From Lutibacter sp. (GTDB taxonomy: Bacteria; Bacteroidota; Bacteroidia; Flavobacteriales; Flavobacteriaceae): a DNA stretch of 64,000 nt. The DNA lies in the NCBI GenBank assembly GCA_002733665.1, contig NVWM01000030.1:1-64000 (forward strand), read 5' to 3'. A model generated the notes under the pieces. That model was not told the DNA's origin, did no database searches, and saw only the letters and a program-made list of their open reading frames with translations. Shown here piece by piece: positions 62,613 through 64,000 of this stretch. The position numbers and the translations under genes are program-made. Position 1 is the first letter of the stretch, and each line of letters begins with the position of its first letter.

Positions 62613-63190
62613 AAATAGGCTTATATTTTGGAAGTTTTAATCCTATTCATGTTGGTCATTTGATTATTGCCAATCATATGGTTGAACATTCTGATTTAGA
62701 TCAAATATGGCTTGTTGTAACTCCTCACAATCCTCATAAAAAGAAAAATTCTTTATTGGCTGATAATCACAGGTTATCTATTGTTAATATTGCGCTGGAG
62801 GATTATCCTAAATTAAAATCTTCTACTATTGAATTCGATTTACCACAACCTTCATTTACAGTAAATACATTGGCTCATATTACAGAAAAATATCCAAATG
62901 ATACATTTAGTCTGATTATGGGTGAAGATAACTTAAAGAGTTTTCATAAATGGAAAAACTATGAAACCATACTCGAAAATCATCCTATTTACGTATATCC
63001 AAGAGTGTCAAATGGAATTGTAGAAACGCAATTTGACAAACACCCAAAAATTCATAAAGTGGACGCTCCAATTATTGAAATCTCTTCAACAGTTATTAGA
63101 AAAGGCATCAAAGAAAAACAAAATATAAGACCATTACTACCACAAAATGTTTGGGAATATATTGATGAAATGAATTTTTACAAGAAATAG
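62609..63190 (+). CDS. nadD: Nicotinate-mononucleotide adenylyltransferase
   Basis: This 193-residue nucleotidyltransferase has the GSFNPIHVGHL signature (residues 8-18) with the HxGH ATP motif, VTPHNPHKKK near 37 and ISSTVIRK near 169. It forms deamido-NAD from NaMN and ATP. It is the last gene of the yicC operon; no hairpin terminator is visible before asnS. Confidence 0.95.
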   Translation: MKIGLYFGSFNPIHVGHLIIANHMVEHSDLDQIWLVVTPHNPHKKKNSLLADNHRLSIVNIALEDYPKLKSSTIEFDLPQPSFTVNTLAHITEKYPNDTFSLIMGEDNLKSFHKWKNYETILENHPIYVYPRVSNGIVETQFDKHPKIHKVDAPIIEISSTVIRKGIKEKQNIRPLLPQNVWEYIDEMNFYKK

Positions 63191-63233
63191 ACTGTTTTTT
63201 TCCTTCAACCTTTTAATCAATCATAACATTCAG

Positions 63234-63241
63234 TATCTTTG
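63234..63241 (+). promoter_or_regulatory. -7 box for asnS
   Basis: TATCTTTG is an exact TAnnTTTG match, 18 bp before the ATG at 63260. Confidence 0.6.
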
Positions 63242-63259
63242 CACCTTAAAATTTAAGAG

Positions 63260-64000
63260 ATGTCAAGAATTACTGTTGCTGAATTATTACAATCAGACAA
63301 AATATCACAAGAAGTACACATAAAAGGTTGGGTAAGAACTTTTAGAGCAAATCGTTTTATAGCTTTAAATGATGGGTCAACAATCAATAACATACAATGT
63401 GTTGTAGACTTTGAAAATACTAATGAAACACTCTTAAAAAGAATTACTACAGGAGCAGCAGTTTCAGTAACTGGAACACTTATTGAAAGTCAAGGAAAAG
63501 GGCAAAAAGTAGAAATTAGTGTCACAAAAATTGAAATTTTAGGGGATTCTAATCCTGAAGAATACCCAATTCAACCAAAACGACATAGTTTAGAATTTCT
63601 AAGAGAAAATGCACATCTTCGCATCAGAACAAACACTTTTGCAGCAGTTATGCGTGTACGTTCTGCATTATCATTTGCAGTACATAAATACTTTACAGAA
63701 AATGGATTTTATAATTTTCACGCACCAATTATTACTGGAAGTGATGCTGAAGGTGCAGGTGAAATGTTTAAAGTATCTGTTTTTGAACCAAACGATGCGC
63801 CTAAAGATGAAGAAGGAAATGTAGATTTTTCTCAAGATTTTTTTGGGAAAGAAACTAACTTAACAGTTTCTGGACAATTAGAAGCAGAAACCTATGCAAT
63901 GGCTCTTGGAAAAGTATATACTTTTGGCCCAACTTTTAGAGCGGAAAACTCTAACACTACACGTCACCTTGCAGAATTTTGGATGGTAGAACCAGAAGTT
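63260..64000 (+). CDS. asnS: Asparaginyl-tRNA synthetase, 5' part (runs off the window)
   Basis: From the ATG at 63260 the frame stays open to the window end (247 codons of about 480). It has an OB-fold anticodon-binding domain (about 15-105; [21 protein letters not shown]) and the start of a class II catalytic domain, with [17 protein letters not shown] near 121-137, [13 protein letters not shown] near 161-173, SGQLEAE near 207 and [21 protein letters not shown] near 222-242. [13 protein letters not shown] and FRAENSNT fit AsnRS rather than AspRS. The gene is truncated only by the window edge. Confidence 0.94.
   Translation, partial: MSRITVAELLQSDKISQEVHIKGWVRTFRANRFIALNDGSTINNIQCVVDFENTNETLLKRITTGAAVSVTGTLIESQGKGQKVEISVTKIEILGDSNPEEYPIQPKRHSLEFLRENAHLRIRTNTFAAVMRVRSALSFAVHKYFTENGFYNFHAPIITGSDAEGAGEMFKVSVFEPNDAPKDEEGNVDFSQDFFGKETNLTVSGQLEAETYAMALGKVYTFGPTFRAENSNTTRHLAEFWMVEPEV

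Overview
The window looks like a chromosomal segment from a member of the Flavobacteriaceae (Bacteroidota), probably marine. The DNA is AT-rich. Several genes are preceded by the Bacteroidota -7 box TAnnTTTG, and Shine-Dalgarno sites are largely absent. The protein families are typical of the group: a T9SS-sorted subtilase, a SusC-like TonB receptor, CarboxypepD_reg/DUF5686, DUF6341, and a cytochrome b558-type succinate dehydrogenase.

Region 1 (about 1-24613, all minus strand) is one long, tightly packed polysaccharide operon, read right to left. It opens with sulfate activation (cysQ, a DUF2061 membrane protein, cysC, cysD, cysN). Next come UDP-GalNAcA synthesis (tviC, tviB) and dTDP-3-acetamido-3,6-dideoxyhexose synthesis (rmlB, rmlA, two fdtA-like ketoisomerases, an acetyltransferase with a Cys4 tail, a DegT aminotransferase). 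A sulfotransferase, a Wzx flippase, six glycosyltransferases, a pyruvyltransferase, an EpsG/Wzy-like polymerase and an asparagine-synthase-like amidotransferase follow. The operon ends in a second flippase gene cut by an insertion sequence that runs off the left edge. Together these genes predict an acidic glycan carrying sulfate, uronate (perhaps amidated), an N-acetylated deoxyamino sugar and possibly pyruvate.

Region 2 (24785-44821, mostly plus) is housekeeping: pyrH-frr, a DUF5686 outer-membrane protein, an MMPL/RND-like transporter, a secreted subtilase and an aminopeptidase P (both minus), sdhCAB, a membrane-anchored MutS-like ATPase, a small membrane protein (minus), a methionine aminotransferase, an XRE regulator with an 11-bp-phased set of TGTC half-sites upstream, and an omega-amidase.

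Region 3 (44934-60254, minus) holds an acyl-ACP desaturase with plsC, a small membrane protein flanked by two large palindromes, a TonB receptor, pgi, an M23 lipoprotein peptidase, DUF3108, an aromatic-catabolic operon (homogentisate dioxygenase, HPPD, tryptophan dioxygenase), an Mrp-Nfu pair, an alkyltransferase-like protein, trmB and DUF6341.

Region 4 (60397-64000, plus) carries a BON-LysM protein, yicC-gmk-nadD, and the 5' part of asnS, which runs off the right edge. No tRNA, rRNA or CRISPR array was recognised. The most distinctive content is the self-contained sulfated-glycan operon, the IS-broken second flippase, the phased operator-like repeats at 43513-43578, and a handful of catalytic or ligand substitutions in otherwise familiar families.
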